DNA of 64,000 bases from Opitutia bacterium (GTDB lineage Bacteria > Verrucomicrobiota > Verrucomicrobiae > Opitutales > Opitutaceae), in the NCBI GenBank assembly GCA_947442255.1, contig CANEVO010000003.1:53306-117305 (forward strand). Reading direction: 5' to 3'. The notes under the pieces are model-generated. The model saw nothing but the letters and a program-made list of their open reading frames with translations. It ran no database searches and was not told where the DNA came from. Shown in pieces: positions 10,170-18,978 of the stretch. Positions within the stretch are counted from its first letter, which is position 1, and each line of letters opens with the position of its first letter. The position numbers and the translations under genes were made by a program.

Positions 10170-10549
10170 GCAGCGAAGGCGCAGGGTTCCGTCCGCCACG
10201 GGCGCTGTCAATTCGGATCCCCCCGCGCCGGCCGGCGCTCCGTTGCCGAAGCCCGACCACGCCAGCCCGCAACCCGGGCCGAATCGTTATACGTCATGGT
10301 TGCCATCTTAGCAGGGTCAACGCGGCTGCAGGAAGAGCGTCGGTTGGCCGGGCTGCACGTCAGAGACTTTTGTTTTGAAATCCGCCTCCTGAGGACATGC
10401 CGCCCTCGGCGCGTAAGCGGTGCGAGCCCGCGCCGAGGGCGGCGTGGCTCCACTTCGAGCCAAAACGAAAGTCCCCGGGCTTCACGCCGCCGGCCGGAGA
10501 TATTGCGCTTGTCTCCCCGTGCTGGGCACCGGCCTAATCCAAATACCCC
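10170..10549. promoter_or_regulatory. Divergent control region of the sugar-acid module
   Basis: A 380-bp gap between the minus-strand dehydratase and the plus-strand MFS gene with no credible coding. It must contain both promoters. A GTNNNAC core (gttatac, 10287-10293), the half-site type bound by GntR/FadR regulators, is the only operator-like string noticed and is weak. Most of the right half is the palindromic element at 10365-10473. Confidence 0.4.
10365..10473. repeat. Nested palindromic element, full copy
   Basis: Two nested inverted repeats. Inner arms 10399-10412 and 10430-10443 are a perfect 14-bp pair (gccgccctcggcgc and its complement) around 17 nt. Outer arms 10365-10377 and 10461-10473 match at 12 of 13 positions. 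The right half recurs at 11836-11879 on the other side of the MFS gene. It looks like a REP/MITE-type noncoding repeat or a structured RNA; no coding capacity. Confidence 0.65.
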
Positions 10550-11818
10550 ATGGGCGCCCCCCCCGCGCTAGCCAATCAATCCGAAGCCCGCCCCTCGACG
10601 AATGCCGCGCTGGGGCCGGGGGTCTTGGTCGGCTCCATGTGGATCGCCTACCTGCTCAATTACTGCGACCGGCAGGCGGTGTTTTCCATTTATCCGATCC
10701 TGAAGACCGAACTCGGTTTCACGGACGTACAACTCGGCCTGATCGGAACGGTGTTCAGTTTCATCTACGGAGTGGGTTCGCCCATCGCGGGCCAGATCGG
10801 CGACAAGTTTTCGCAGAGCCGGTTGGTCGTGCTCAGCCTCATTTTGTGGAGCCTTTGCACGATGCTCACCGGACTGGCGACGTCCGTCGTGCTGTTTCTC
10901 GTCTGCCGGGCGCTACTCGGCATCAGCGAATCGCTTTATATGCCCGCCGCGATTTCGTTGACGGGGAGCGCCTATCCGCCGGGCGCGCGCTCCCGGGCCG
11001 TGGGCATCTTAAAAACCGCTCAGATTTTCGGGGTCGTTTTCGGCGGCTGGTTCAGCGGCACCATGGCGGACCGCGGCCAGTGGCGGGCAGCCTTCTTCAT
11101 TCTCGGAATCATGGGCCTGCTCTATGCCATCCCCTACCATCTGGCCCTCAAGCGCTCCGCCGGATCGATCCACGCCGAAACCAAGAAATCGGGCAGCATG
11201 CTGGCCATCGTACCGCTGGTGAAAATCCCGAGCTATCTCCTCCTCGGTGCCGTCTTCGCGCTGCACAGCTTCGGCCTCTGGCTCCTGTATGCGTGGCTGC
11301 CCACCTTCTTCCGCGAGAAATTCTCCCTCGGCCTGGCCGACGCGTCGCTCGCCGCCACGATCTACCTGCAGGGCGCCACGCTTGTGGGCATGACGGGCGG
11401 CGGCTGGCTGGCCGACCGCCTGTATCGGCGCTGGCACGCCGCCCGGTTCTACGCGATCGGACTCGGCCTGTTGTTCTGCGCTCCGTGCTACCACTTGCTC
11501 GGCAGTTTTGAATCCCTGCTTTACACCAAACTCATCTCGATCGCGGTGGGGCTCGGCACCGGCCTTGTCATGGCGAATGTCTTCGCCGCGGGCTTCGAGA
11601 TCGTGCCGGTCGACACGCGCGCCTCCTCGGTGGGATTCCTGAACCTTTTCTCCGCGGTCGGCGCCGGGCTCGGCCCGCTGCTCGGCGGGATGTGGAAGCA
11701 GAGCCTGGGCATCGCCCACCTGATGACGGTGGCCGGTCTCATTTGCGCCGGCACCGGCGTCCTCATGCTCATCGGCACGAGGACGTGGTTCAACCGGGAC
11801 TACGCGAAGGTGCATTAG
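10550..11818 (+). CDS. MFS transporter, likely sugar-acid/anion:cation symporter
   Basis: A 422-residue major facilitator with about 12 hydrophobic segments. The cytoplasmic loop motif GQIGDKFSQSR between segments 2 and 3, the NYCDRQAVF stretch in segment 1 and the RALLGISESLYMPA stretch in segment 4 are typical of the anion:cation symporter/hexuronate group. The ATG at 10550 gives a short Ala/Pro-rich cytoplasmic tail before segment 1. Its position, divergent from an enolase-superfamily dehydratase, suggests that it brings in that enzyme's sugar-acid substrate. The ends of the gene are flanked by copies of the same repeat. Confidence 0.85.
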   Translation: MGAPPALANQSEARPSTNAALGPGVLVGSMWIAYLLNYCDRQAVFSIYPILKTELGFTDVQLGLIGTVFSFIYGVGSPIAGQIGDKFSQSRLVVLSLILWSLCTMLTGLATSVVLFLVCRALLGISESLYMPAAISLTGSAYPPGARSRAVGILKTAQIFGVVFGGWFSGTMADRGQWRAAFFILGIMGLLYAIPYHLALKRSAGSIHAETKKSGSMLAIVPLVKIPSYLLLGAVFALHSFGLWLLYAWLPTFFREKFSLGLADASLAATIYLQGATLVGMTGGGWLADRLYRRWHAARFYAIGLGLLFCAPCYHLLGSFESLLYTKLISIAVGLGTGLVMANVFAAGFEIVPVDTRASSVGFLNLFSAVGAGLGPLLGGMWKQSLGIAHLMTVAGLICAGTGVLMLIGTRTWFNRDYAKVH

Positions 11819-11835
11819 CGCACCAGAGGACGTCC

Positions 11836-11880
11836 GCGCCGAGGGCGGCGCAGCTCCACTTCGAGCCAAAACAAAAGACC
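11836..11880. repeat. Half copy of the palindromic element
   Basis: Matches 10430-10474 with about four mismatches in 45 bp, starting with gcgccgagggcggc and ending with the caaaac outer arm. The left half is missing. It lies 17 bp after the MFS stop and may also act as its 3'-end hairpin (gcgcc/ggcgc). Confidence 0.65.
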
Positions 11881-11897
11881 CTGGCTGGCGGGACCGG

Positions 11898-13262
11898 CTA
11901 CGCCTTCTCCGGCGTGAGGAAGCGTCCCCGCGGCGGCAGATTCACGAGCCGCCCGGCGGCATAGATCGCATTGCCGCGCACATAGGTGTCCGTCACGCGC
12001 GCCTTACTCCGGCGGCCGACATAGGCGCTGACTCGATGCCACGTCCACAACTCGTCGGCCGCAATCGTCCGCGCCGGACCAAACTCGACGATCGTGAAGT
12101 CCGCCTCGCGGCCCGCGGCCAGCAATCCCTTGCGCCCCTCCAGTCGGAATCGCCGCGCGACATTGCGGGCCAGCACCGCGGCGAGCACGGGCAGGTCTTT
12201 TTCGATTGAGGCCGCAGCTTCGGACAGCATCAACTGAAAGCCGTGTTGCACGCCGGCGATCCCGCCCGGGAGATCGAAAAAGTTATCCGGCGTGTTTCGG
12301 TCGGGGGGAACCGGTGAATGACCCGAAGCGAGCGTGTGAATCCGGCCGCCGCGCAGGTCCGCCCAGAGCTCGATCCGCCGCTTTTCATCGCGGATCGGCG
12401 GCACACACCGGGCGGGCGCGCCGATCCGCGCCACGTCCCGGTCGTTCAGCAAGAGATAATGCGGACAAGTTTCCGCGGTGACGTCCACGCGCTGTGCCCG
12501 CGCCTCGTCGACGAGCGCCAGCCCTTCCGGGCTGCTCACCTGCAAGAGATGCAGGGTACATTCCGTCTCGCCGGCCAGTTCGAGCGCGACCCGGATCGCC
12601 GCTACCTCGACTTCGACCGGCCTGGCATCGAGCCACGCCTTGGCGGTGGCACGTCCCTTCGCCTTTTGCACCGCGGTGAATTTCGCCGCGAGGACGGCAT
12701 CCTCGGCCTGCACCGCGACCAACAGGCCAAGCCGCGCCGCCCGCTTCATGCCTTCGCGCAACACGCCGGCATCGACCCCGGGAAAACCATCGACCCCGCT
12801 CGTACCCAGAAACGCCTTCAAGCCGATCGCGCCCGCGTCGCGCAAGGCGGCCAATTGGTCGAGGTTGCACAGCGTGAGTCCGCCCCAGAGCGCGAAATCG
12901 ACACAGGATTTTTCCTCGGCGAGCGCCCGCTTCTCGCGCAACCGCGCGGCGTCGAGCACGGGCGGTTCGGAATCGTGCGGCATGTCGAAAAAGCATGTCC
13001 CGCCGCCCGCCGCGAGCGCCGCGGACCCCGCGGCGATACCTTCCCAATCGGTGTGGCCGGGTTCGCTGAAATGCACGTGGGCATCGATGCTGCCGGGGAA
13101 GACGTACCGCCCCCCGGCTTCAAGCGTGGTCGCGGCGGCATCCGCGATCTCCGGCGCAATCTTCACAATGCGGCCGTGCGCGACCGCCAGATCCGCCACC
13201 TGCAGGCCGGCGGGCGTCACGATCGTTCCACCGCGCACGATCAAATCGAGGTCCGGTTTCAT
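11898..13262 (-). CDS. allB: Allantoinase / dihydroorotase-type amidohydrolase
   Basis: A 454-residue cyclic amidohydrolase with the metal site DAHVHFSEPG (residues about 61-70), the carbamylated-Lys segment GLKAFLGTSGVDGFP, later metal His residues (AVQAEDAV and TCPHYLLL) and Asp in LASGHSP. The SGVDGFP string after the Lys is characteristic of allantoinase, which opens allantoin to allantoate, rather than of pyrimidine-pathway dihydroorotase. Neighbouring malate synthase and guanine deaminase support purine breakdown. The gene follows malate synthase on the same strand, separated by a strong hairpin. A hydantoinase or dihydroorotase role is the alternative. Confidence 0.75.
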   Translation of the reverse strand: MKPDLDLIVRGGTIVTPAGLQVADLAVAHGRIVKIAPEIADAAATTLEAGGRYVFPGSIDAHVHFSEPGHTDWEGIAAGSAALAAGGGTCFFDMPHDSEPPVLDAARLREKRALAEEKSCVDFALWGGLTLCNLDQLAALRDAGAIGLKAFLGTSGVDGFPGVDAGVLREGMKRAARLGLLVAVQAEDAVLAAKFTAVQKAKGRATAKAWLDARPVEVEVAAIRVALELAGETECTLHLLQVSSPEGLALVDEARAQRVDVTAETCPHYLLLNDRDVARIGAPARCVPPIRDEKRRIELWADLRGGRIHTLASGHSPVPPDRNTPDNFFDLPGGIAGVQHGFQLMLSEAAASIEKDLPVLAAVLARNVARRFRLEGRKGLLAAGREADFTIVEFGPARTIAADELWTWHRVSAYVGRRSKARVTDTYVRGNAIYAAGRLVNLPPRGRFLTPEKA

Positions 13263-13339
13263 GCTGCGGCAGCTTCAAACCAAGGCGAGCGCCGGGAAGA
13301 ACGCGGTTTCAACAGCGCCCGAACCCGTCCGGCTTCCCA

Positions 13340-13386
13340 AACGCGATCTCGCGGCGCAGTGGAATCGGACGCCGCGAGAGTGCGTT
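13340..13386 (-). terminator. Strong hairpin between aceB and allB
   Basis: A 10-bp perfect stem (13347-13356 with 13370-13379, arms tctcgcggcg/cgccgcgaga, 13-nt loop) extends outward with near-perfect pairing of acgc and gcgt to 13340/13386. It lies about 13 nt after the aceB stop on the minus strand and is followed by a short TTT, as expected for an intrinsic terminator or an attenuator limiting allB transcription. Confidence 0.6.
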
Positions 13387-13398
13387 CTCGTCCGGCCA

Positions 13399-14988
13399 TC
13401 ACGGCAGGAGTTCGTAGGCGGGTAGCGACAGGAACTCGTCGAACTGGCTGCTCTTCGACATGCGCATGAACCCCTCGACCGCCGTCTTGAAATGCCCGCT
13501 GTCGTAGCGCGCCGCGCCTTTTTCCTCGCGAACCTGTTTCAATACCTCGACGAGGAACTGATCGTAGAGTTCCGGCGTGATCTTGCGGCCGTCCTCAAGC
13601 GTCGCGCCGTAGCGCAGCCACTGCCAGAGCTGGGCGCGCGAGATCTCGGCGGTGGCCAGATCTTCCATGAGATTGTAGATCGGTTCACAGCCGGAACCGC
13701 CCAGCCACGCCTCGAAATACTGGATGCCGACGCTGAGATTCCGCTTCACCCCGGCTTCCGTGATGGGCCCGCGCTGGGGGACCAGCAGCATCGCCGCGGT
13801 TGTTGTCACATCGTGGGTGCGGTGCAGCTGGTTCGGCCCCTTCATGTGCTTGGCAAACGCCTCCAAGGCGACCGGCACGAGGCCCGGATGGGCAACCCAG
13901 GTGCCATCATGGCCGTCCGTCGCCTCACGCTCCTTGTCCGCGCGCACGTTGGCCATCGCCGTGTCATTGGCAGCGGGATTGTTCTTGATCGGAATCTGCG
14001 CGGCCATCCCGCCCATCGCGTAAGCACCGTGGCGGTGACAGACATTGATCACGTGCAGGCAGTAGTTCCGCATGAACGGCACCGTCATCGTGATCAGCGC
14101 ACGGTCGGGGAACACGTACTCCGGCCGGTTGCGGAATTTTTTCACCACGCTGAAAATGTAATCCCAGCGGCCGCAATTCAGCCCGGAGGCGTGTTCGCGC
14201 AATTCGTAGAGGATCTCCTCGGCCTCAATGGCACCGAGAATCGTCTCGATCAGGACGGTGACCCGCACACTGCCCCGCGGGACGCCGAGGGCGGCCTGAG
14301 CGTGGATGAAAACGTCGTTCCACAACCGGGCCTCGAGATGACTTTCCAGCTTGGGCAGGTAGAAGTACGGCCCGCTGCCGCGCGCGAGGAGCTCCTTCGC
14401 GTTGTGGAAAAAATAGAATCCCCAGTCGAACAGCGACGCGGAAATCCGGCGGCCGTTGAAAAGCACGTGCTTCTCCTCGAGATGCCAGCCGCGCGGCCGC
14501 GTGACGATGGTCGCGGTCTTTTCCTTCAACGCGTAATTCTTTCCCTCAGGCGAGGTGAAGGTGATCGTGCGACGGATCGCGTCGCGCATGTTGATCTGGC
14601 CCTCGACCACGTTTTCCCAGGTCGGCGACGTCGCGTCCTCGAAGTCCGCCATCCAGCACTGCGCGCCGGAGTTCAAGGCGTTGATGGCCATCTTGCGATC
14701 GACCGGCCCCGTGATCTCCGTGCGGCGGTCAAGCAAGTCGGCCGGTGGCGGCGGGACCCGCCAGTCGCCGCCGCGCACCGCCGCGGTTTCGGCGAGAAAG
14801 TCGGGCATGCGGCCGGCATCGATCTCGCGTTGCCGCGCGACCCGCCGCGCGAGGAGCTCCTCGCGGCGCGCGCCAAATTTCGAGCAGAGATCCGCCACGA
14901 AGCGGCAGGCCTCCGGCGTGAATATTTCCGCATACTGCGGCTTCATCGGCCCGACAATTTCGAGCCCGGCAAGGTGAAGGGAATCCAT
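13399..14988 (-). CDS. aceB: Malate synthase A
   Basis: A 529-residue cytoplasmic enzyme that condenses glyoxylate with acetyl-CoA to malate. Length and motifs fit the malate synthase A form: [13 protein letters not shown] (metal/CoA region), the long [11 protein letters not shown] stretch, [37 protein letters not shown] with the metal Glu, [11 protein letters not shown] and SQLWQWLR-like ALWQWLRYG. No isocitrate lyase gene is nearby; instead allantoinase and guanine deaminase flank it, so glyoxylate from ureide breakdown is a plausible substrate source. Divergent from the guanine deaminase gene. Confidence 0.93.
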   Translation of the reverse strand: MDSLHLAGLEIVGPMKPQYAEIFTPEACRFVADLCSKFGARREELLARRVARQREIDAGRMPDFLAETAAVRGGDWRVPPPPADLLDRRTEITGPVDRKMAINALNSGAQCWMADFEDATSPTWENVVEGQINMRDAIRRTITFTSPEGKNYALKEKTATIVTRPRGWHLEEKHVLFNGRRISASLFDWGFYFFHNAKELLARGSGPYFYLPKLESHLEARLWNDVFIHAQAALGVPRGSVRVTVLIETILGAIEAEEILYELREHASGLNCGRWDYIFSVVKKFRNRPEYVFPDRALITMTVPFMRNYCLHVINVCHRHGAYAMGGMAAQIPIKNNPAANDTAMANVRADKEREATDGHDGTWVAHPGLVPVALEAFAKHMKGPNQLHRTHDVTTTAAMLLVPQRGPITEAGVKRNLSVGIQYFEAWLGGSGCEPIYNLMEDLATAEISRAQLWQWLRYGATLEDGRKITPELYDQFLVEVLKQVREEKGAARYDSGHFKTAVEGFMRMSKSSQFDEFLSLPAYELLP

Positions 14989-15056
14989 GGACGCGCAGCG
15001 TGGTTATCACGTTGTCAGGTGTCACCACGATATTCACCGTGCCCGGAACGCCCTCG

Positions 15057-15530
15057 ATGACCCCGGAAGAAAAATTCATGCGCGAAGCGATCGCGCTCGC
15101 GGAGGCCGGCCTGCGCCAGAACCGGGGCGGCCCCTTCGGCTGCGTGATCGTGCGCCGGGGCGAGATTATCGCCCGTGGCAGCAACGGGGTGACGTCGACC
15201 AACGACCCCACCGCCCACGCCGAGATCACCGCCATCCGGGAGGCCTGCCGCAAACTTGGAAAATTTACCCTCGAGGAGTGCGAGCTCTACACGAGCTGCG
15301 AGCCCTGCCCGATGTGCCTCGCCGCGATCTACTGGGCCCGCATTCCGCGGGTATTCTATGGCAACACGCGCGCCGACGCGGCGGCCATCGGCTTCGCCGA
15401 CGAGTTTATTTACCGGCAAATCCCGCTGGCGCCCGAGCGCCGCGCGATCGCCATGCAGCCGCTGATGCGCGACGAGGCGCAGGCGTCGTTTCAGGCATGG
15501 CAGGCCAAGTCTGACAAGATTGCCTATTGA
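15057..15530 (+). CDS. guaD: Guanine deaminase (CDA-fold)
   Basis: 157 residues from ATG 15057 (MTPEEKFMREA); the upstream ATG at 15000 adds a tail without family similarity. Small zinc deaminase of the cytidine-deaminase fold converting guanine to xanthine. Zinc motifs PTAHAEITAIR (with the catalytic Glu) and TSCEPCPMCLAAI are intact. The C-terminal stretch PLMRDEAQASFQAWQ and the terminal DKIAY are typical of the Bacillus-type guanine deaminase, whose C-terminal residues close the active site. It begins the plus-strand side of the purine-use locus. Confidence 0.85.
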   Translation: MTPEEKFMREAIALAEAGLRQNRGGPFGCVIVRRGEIIARGSNGVTSTNDPTAHAEITAIREACRKLGKFTLEECELYTSCEPCPMCLAAIYWARIPRVFYGNTRADAAAIGFADEFIYRQIPLAPERRAIAMQPLMRDEAQASFQAWQAKSDKIAY

Positions 15531-15644
15531 GGATTGGCCGGTCCAGGCGGCTGGGCGCAGCCAAATCCACCCAGCGGCATACCATCCGCCATCCGGCAGC
15601 CGGCACTTGCCAATCGGCCGTAGCCGTTCAACGTTCGACCCCCC

Positions 15645-16298
15645 ATGCATTTTGACCATCTTCAACCCGCACTCTCCGCCCCCCTCCCCCGTCTCGACGA
15701 CGAGGACGATGACGACGAGAAGGAGGACGAATCCGCGATGAAGAAGAACGCCCCGGTGGCGTTGCTCATCCAGAAAAAGTTCCTCGAACAGCGGAAGATT
15801 TTCCTCTGGGGCGCGGTGACGGACGCGACGGCCAAGGACATCACGGAAAGACTCTTTTATCTCGAAGGGATCAACCCGGGGAAGGAGATCATTTTCTACG
15901 TCAACTCCCCGGGCGGCTCGATCACGGCCGGCATGGCAATCTACGACACGATGCAGCTCGTGACCTCGCCGATCACGGTCGTCGTCACCGGCATGGCCGC
16001 GTCGATGGGCTCGATCCTTTTGTGCGGCGCGGCCAAGGGCCGGCGCCTCCTCTATCCGCACTCCCGGGTCCTGATCCACCAGCCGCTCATTTCCGGCCGC
16101 ATGATCGGCCCGGCGAGCGACATCAACATCCAGGCGCAGGAAATGGAAAAACTCCGCTCCGAGTTGAACCAGATTCTCGCCACCGCCTCCGGCCAGCCGC
16201 TTGAGCGCATTAATCGCGACACTGACCGCGACTTCTACCTGAACGCGAAGGAAGCGATCGAGTACGGCCTCGCCGACCGGATCGTCGACAAGGTCTGA
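15645..16298 (+). CDS. clpP: ATP-dependent Clp protease proteolytic subunit ClpP
   Basis: A 217-residue serine protease subunit that forms the tetradecameric chamber for Clp ATPases. Catalytic Ser120 is in GMAASMGS, His145 in VLIHQPL, and the Asp in the DTDRDF segment near residue 190. The first 31 residues are unusual: a very acidic stretch (LDDEDDDDEKEDES, residues 17-30). An internal ATG at 15738 (MKKNAPVALL) would give a 186-residue protein closer to the usual mature length. A propeptide or an upstream mis-start are both possible. A hairpin follows the gene. Confidence 0.92.
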   Translation: MHFDHLQPALSAPLPRLDDEDDDDEKEDESAMKKNAPVALLIQKKFLEQRKIFLWGAVTDATAKDITERLFYLEGINPGKEIIFYVNSPGGSITAGMAIYDTMQLVTSPITVVVTGMAASMGSILLCGAAKGRRLLYPHSRVLIHQPLISGRMIGPASDINIQAQEMEKLRSELNQILATASGQPLERINRDTDRDFYLNAKEAIEYGLADRIVDKV

Positions 16299-16316
16299 GG
16301 CCCGGGCCCCGCCAAT

Positions 16317-16334
16317 TCGGCGCAATCGCGCCGA
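16317..16334 (+). terminator. Hairpin downstream of clpP
   Basis: Perfect 7-bp stem tcggcgc/gcgccga with a 4-nt loop, starting 19 nt after the clpP stop. No T tract, so termination strength is uncertain. Confidence 0.4.
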
Positions 16335-16375
16335 GTGCATTCGAGCGAACCGCCGGCTCAACCACGTCCTTTCCC

Positions 16376-17419
16376 ATGTCCACCCCCACCGTTTACCGCT
16401 TTTCCTTCGGCCCCTGGAACATCAGCGAGGGCGCCGATCCGTTCGGGCCCAACGTGCGCGCGACGTTCCCGCACGAAGGCAAGTTTGCGCTCTACAAGCC
16501 GCTCGGTTTCGACGGCGTGCAGTTCCACGACGACGATGTCGTGCCCGAAATCGATCTGCGCACTCCCGCCCAAATCACGGCAGAAGCCGGCAAGGTCGCA
16601 ACGATGCTGGCCAACCAGGGCCTCATCCCGGAATTCGTCGCGCCCCGGCTGTGGTTCGCCGAACAGACGATCGACGGCGGTTACACCTCCAACAGCGCGG
16701 CCGACCGCCAGTATGCCTGGGAGCGGACCCAACGCTGTGTCGATATCGCGAAGGCCCTCGGCTCGAAGGCGATCGTCCTCTGGCTGGCACGGGAGGGCAC
16801 CTACATTCGCGAGGCCAAGGACGCCCGCGTCGCCTACGACCGCCTCCTCGAACTGCTCAATCGCACGCTGGAGTACGACCGCGACATCGAAATTTGGATC
16901 GAGCCGAAGCCGAATGAGCCGACCGACCTCGCCTACGTGCCGACCGCCGGCCACGCCGTCGCGCTCGCCTACGCCTCGCGCGATCAACGGCGCGTCAAGA
17001 CCGTGATCGAAAGCGCCCACGCGATCCTCGCCGGCCTGGATCCGAGCGACGAAATGGCGTTTTGCCTCGCCCACCAGAAACTCGGCAGCATTCACCTTAA
17101 CGATCAGAATGGCCTGAAATACGATCAGGACAAAAATTTCGGCAGCGTGAACCTGCGTGCGGCCTTCAACCAGGTGCGGGTGCTCGAGGAAAATGGCTAC
17201 GGGAAAAACGGCGAGTTCGTCGGGCTCGACGTGAAGACGATGCGCACCCAGCGCGGCGTTCCGGTGGTCGATCATTTGAAGGCGAGCCGGGAACTGTTCC
17301 TCGATCTTCTGGCCAAGGTTCGCACTTACGACCGTCACCGGGTGCAGGAACTGCAGGACAAACGCGACTACGAGGCGCTGGAGCTCTACACCGTGAAGCA
17401 CCTGCTCGGCCGGCAGTAA
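16376..17419 (+). CDS. Xylose-isomerase-family sugar isomerase
   Basis: A 347-residue TIM barrel that aligns by eye along its length with actinobacterial-type xylose isomerases. The catalytic His is in FHDDD (His51), metal ligands sit in IEPKPNEP, VIESAHA, HLNDQNG and KYDQDKN, and the WFAEQTIDGGYTSN stretch corresponds to the family's DGGFTAND segment. All catalytic residues are kept, so an aldose-ketose isomerase is likely; D-xylose, L-rhamnose or another sugar cannot be decided. It precedes a ceramidase-like gene on the same strand, with a hairpin between them. Confidence 0.82.
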   Translation: MSTPTVYRFSFGPWNISEGADPFGPNVRATFPHEGKFALYKPLGFDGVQFHDDDVVPEIDLRTPAQITAEAGKVATMLANQGLIPEFVAPRLWFAEQTIDGGYTSNSAADRQYAWERTQRCVDIAKALGSKAIVLWLAREGTYIREAKDARVAYDRLLELLNRTLEYDRDIEIWIEPKPNEPTDLAYVPTAGHAVALAYASRDQRRVKTVIESAHAILAGLDPSDEMAFCLAHQKLGSIHLNDQNGLKYDQDKNFGSVNLRAAFNQVRVLEENGYGKNGEFVGLDVKTMRTQRGVPVVDHLKASRELFLDLLAKVRTYDRHRVQELQDKRDYEALELYTVKHLLGRQ

Positions 17420-17420
17420 A

Positions 17421-17448
17421 GTCGTCGCGGCATAACTTCCGCGTCGAC
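17421..17448 (+). terminator. Hairpin after the xylose-isomerase-family gene
   Basis: Stem arms 17421-17430 and 17439-17448 pair at 9 of 10 positions around an 8-nt loop, immediately after the stop. A good Shine-Dalgarno (aagggag, 17470-17476) follows for the next gene, so this could be a terminator or an attenuating leader structure. Confidence 0.4.
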
Positions 17449-17480
17449 GATCGAGACGCGGCCGTTAATCAAGGGAGCCT

Positions 17481-18941
17481 ATGAGTACTCCCCTCGCCCG
17501 CCGGCTGCGAAATGCCGGTCTCCTGGTCATCAGCCTGGCCGTGCTGGCCCTGCATGTGGCCGCCCAAACCCCGGGCAAAATCTTCAAGGCGGGCGCTGCC
17601 ACCAGTAATATCACCCCGCCGATCGGCGCGGGCATCGTCGGCGGGTTCGTCATCCCCGCCTCGACCCACGTGCACGATGAACTCCACGCCCGCTGCCTCG
17701 TCTTGGACGATGGCACCAGCCGGCTGGCCTTCGCCGTGGTGGACAGCGTGTCGGTCAACCGCGAGGTCTTCGACGAGGCCAAGCGCCTCGTCCATGAAGC
17801 GACCGGCCTGCCCGTGGCAAACATGATGATGTCAGCCACGCACACGCATTCCGCCACCAGTGCGCGCGGGGACAACCCCCTCGTGTTCCGCAAGACCCTG
17901 GACGAGTATCAGACCTTCCTCGCCCGCCGCATCGCCGACGGCATCCGCCGCGCGATCAACAACCTCGAACCGGCGCGAATCGGTTGGGCGTCCGGCCAGG
18001 TGCCGCAGCACCTGTTCAACCGCCGCTGGCTGCTCAAGGATGGCCACACCGCGGTGAATCCGTTCGGCACCCAGGATCGCGCGGTGATGAATCCCGGCGC
18101 GCGCTCCGACCTGCTCAAGCCGGCCGGCCCCACCAATCCCGAGGTCTATTTCATTTCCGTCGAATCCGTGAAAGGCCGGCCGATCGCGCTTCTGGCCAAC
18201 TACTGGCTGCACTACGTCGGCGGCGTCGGCGGCACCCAAATTTCCGCCGACTATTTCGGCGCGTTTTGCGACCGCCTGCAGGAGCTGCTCGGGGCCGACC
18301 GGCAGGATCCGCCGTTCGTCGGCATTCTCGCCAACGGTCCGTGTGGCGACGTGAACAACGTCAACTTCGCCGCCACGCCGGATGAACGCGCGAGGAAATA
18401 TGCGCCTTACGAAAAGATCCGCCTCGTGGCGAACGACGTCGCGCAGGAAGTGCTGCGCGTGCGCCGGACCCTGCAACACCGCGACTGGGTGGAATTGAAG
18501 GCCGCACAGTCGGAGCTCACCCTCCAGATGCGCCATCCTGCCGCGGAACTCGTCGCCCGCGCGCAGCAAATCATTGCGCGGCCCGCCAACGTTTCACCCG
18601 TCCATCGCAACGAACTCGCCTACGCGCAACGCACCCTGAACGCGAAGGACTGGCCGGAGACGGTCAACATCATCCTCCAGACGTTCCGCATCGGCGATCT
18701 CGGTATCGCGGCCGTTCCCTTCGAAACGTTCACCGAAACCGGACTGGAGATCAAAGCGAAGAGCCCGTTCAAGGACACCTTCACCATCGAACTGGCCAAC
18801 GGCGGCTACGGTTACCTGCCGACGCCGGAGCAGCACGAACTCGGCGGCTACGAAACCTGGCTCGGCACCAATCGCGTCGAAAAGGAAGCTTCCCGCAAGA
18901 TCGTGGCCCGCGTGCAGGAATTGTTTTCGCAGGTGAAGTGA
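17481..18941 (+). CDS. Neutral-ceramidase-like secreted hydrolase, paralogue 1
   Basis: 486 residues with an N-terminal signal peptide (cleavage near AAQT, residue 28-30), then the family start NITPPIGAG. The zinc-type HTHS is at 121-124 and a second His in NYWLHYVGG (His244). At the position of the ceramidase nucleophile motif GDVSPN the sequence is CGDVNNVNF (Asn292), so the catalytic Ser is absent. The C-terminal part (GGYGYLPTPEQHELGGYETW) keeps the family pattern. Probably a periplasmic amidase or esterase of unknown substrate. A good Shine-Dalgarno at 17470-17476 supports the start. One of five paralogues in the window. Confidence 0.82.
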   Translation: MSTPLARRLRNAGLLVISLAVLALHVAAQTPGKIFKAGAATSNITPPIGAGIVGGFVIPASTHVHDELHARCLVLDDGTSRLAFAVVDSVSVNREVFDEAKRLVHEATGLPVANMMMSATHTHSATSARGDNPLVFRKTLDEYQTFLARRIADGIRRAINNLEPARIGWASGQVPQHLFNRRWLLKDGHTAVNPFGTQDRAVMNPGARSDLLKPAGPTNPEVYFISVESVKGRPIALLANYWLHYVGGVGGTQISADYFGAFCDRLQELLGADRQDPPFVGILANGPCGDVNNVNFAATPDERARKYAPYEKIRLVANDVAQEVLRVRRTLQHRDWVELKAAQSELTLQMRHPAAELVARAQQIIARPANVSPVHRNELAYAQRTLNAKDWPETVNIILQTFRIGDLGIAAVPFETFTETGLEIKAKSPFKDTFTIELANGGYGYLPTPEQHELGGYETWLGTNRVEKEASRKIVARVQELFSQVK

Positions 18942-18974
18942 CCCCGGCCGGCGTTTTCCCACCCGGCGCCGGGG
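18942..18974. terminator. Bidirectional hairpin between convergent genes
   Basis: Arms ccccggc (18942-18948) and gccgggg (18968-18974) directly after the ceramidase-like stop and just before the stop of the convergent dipeptidase gene. No T tract. Confidence 0.35.
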
Positions 18975-18978
18975 ACGA

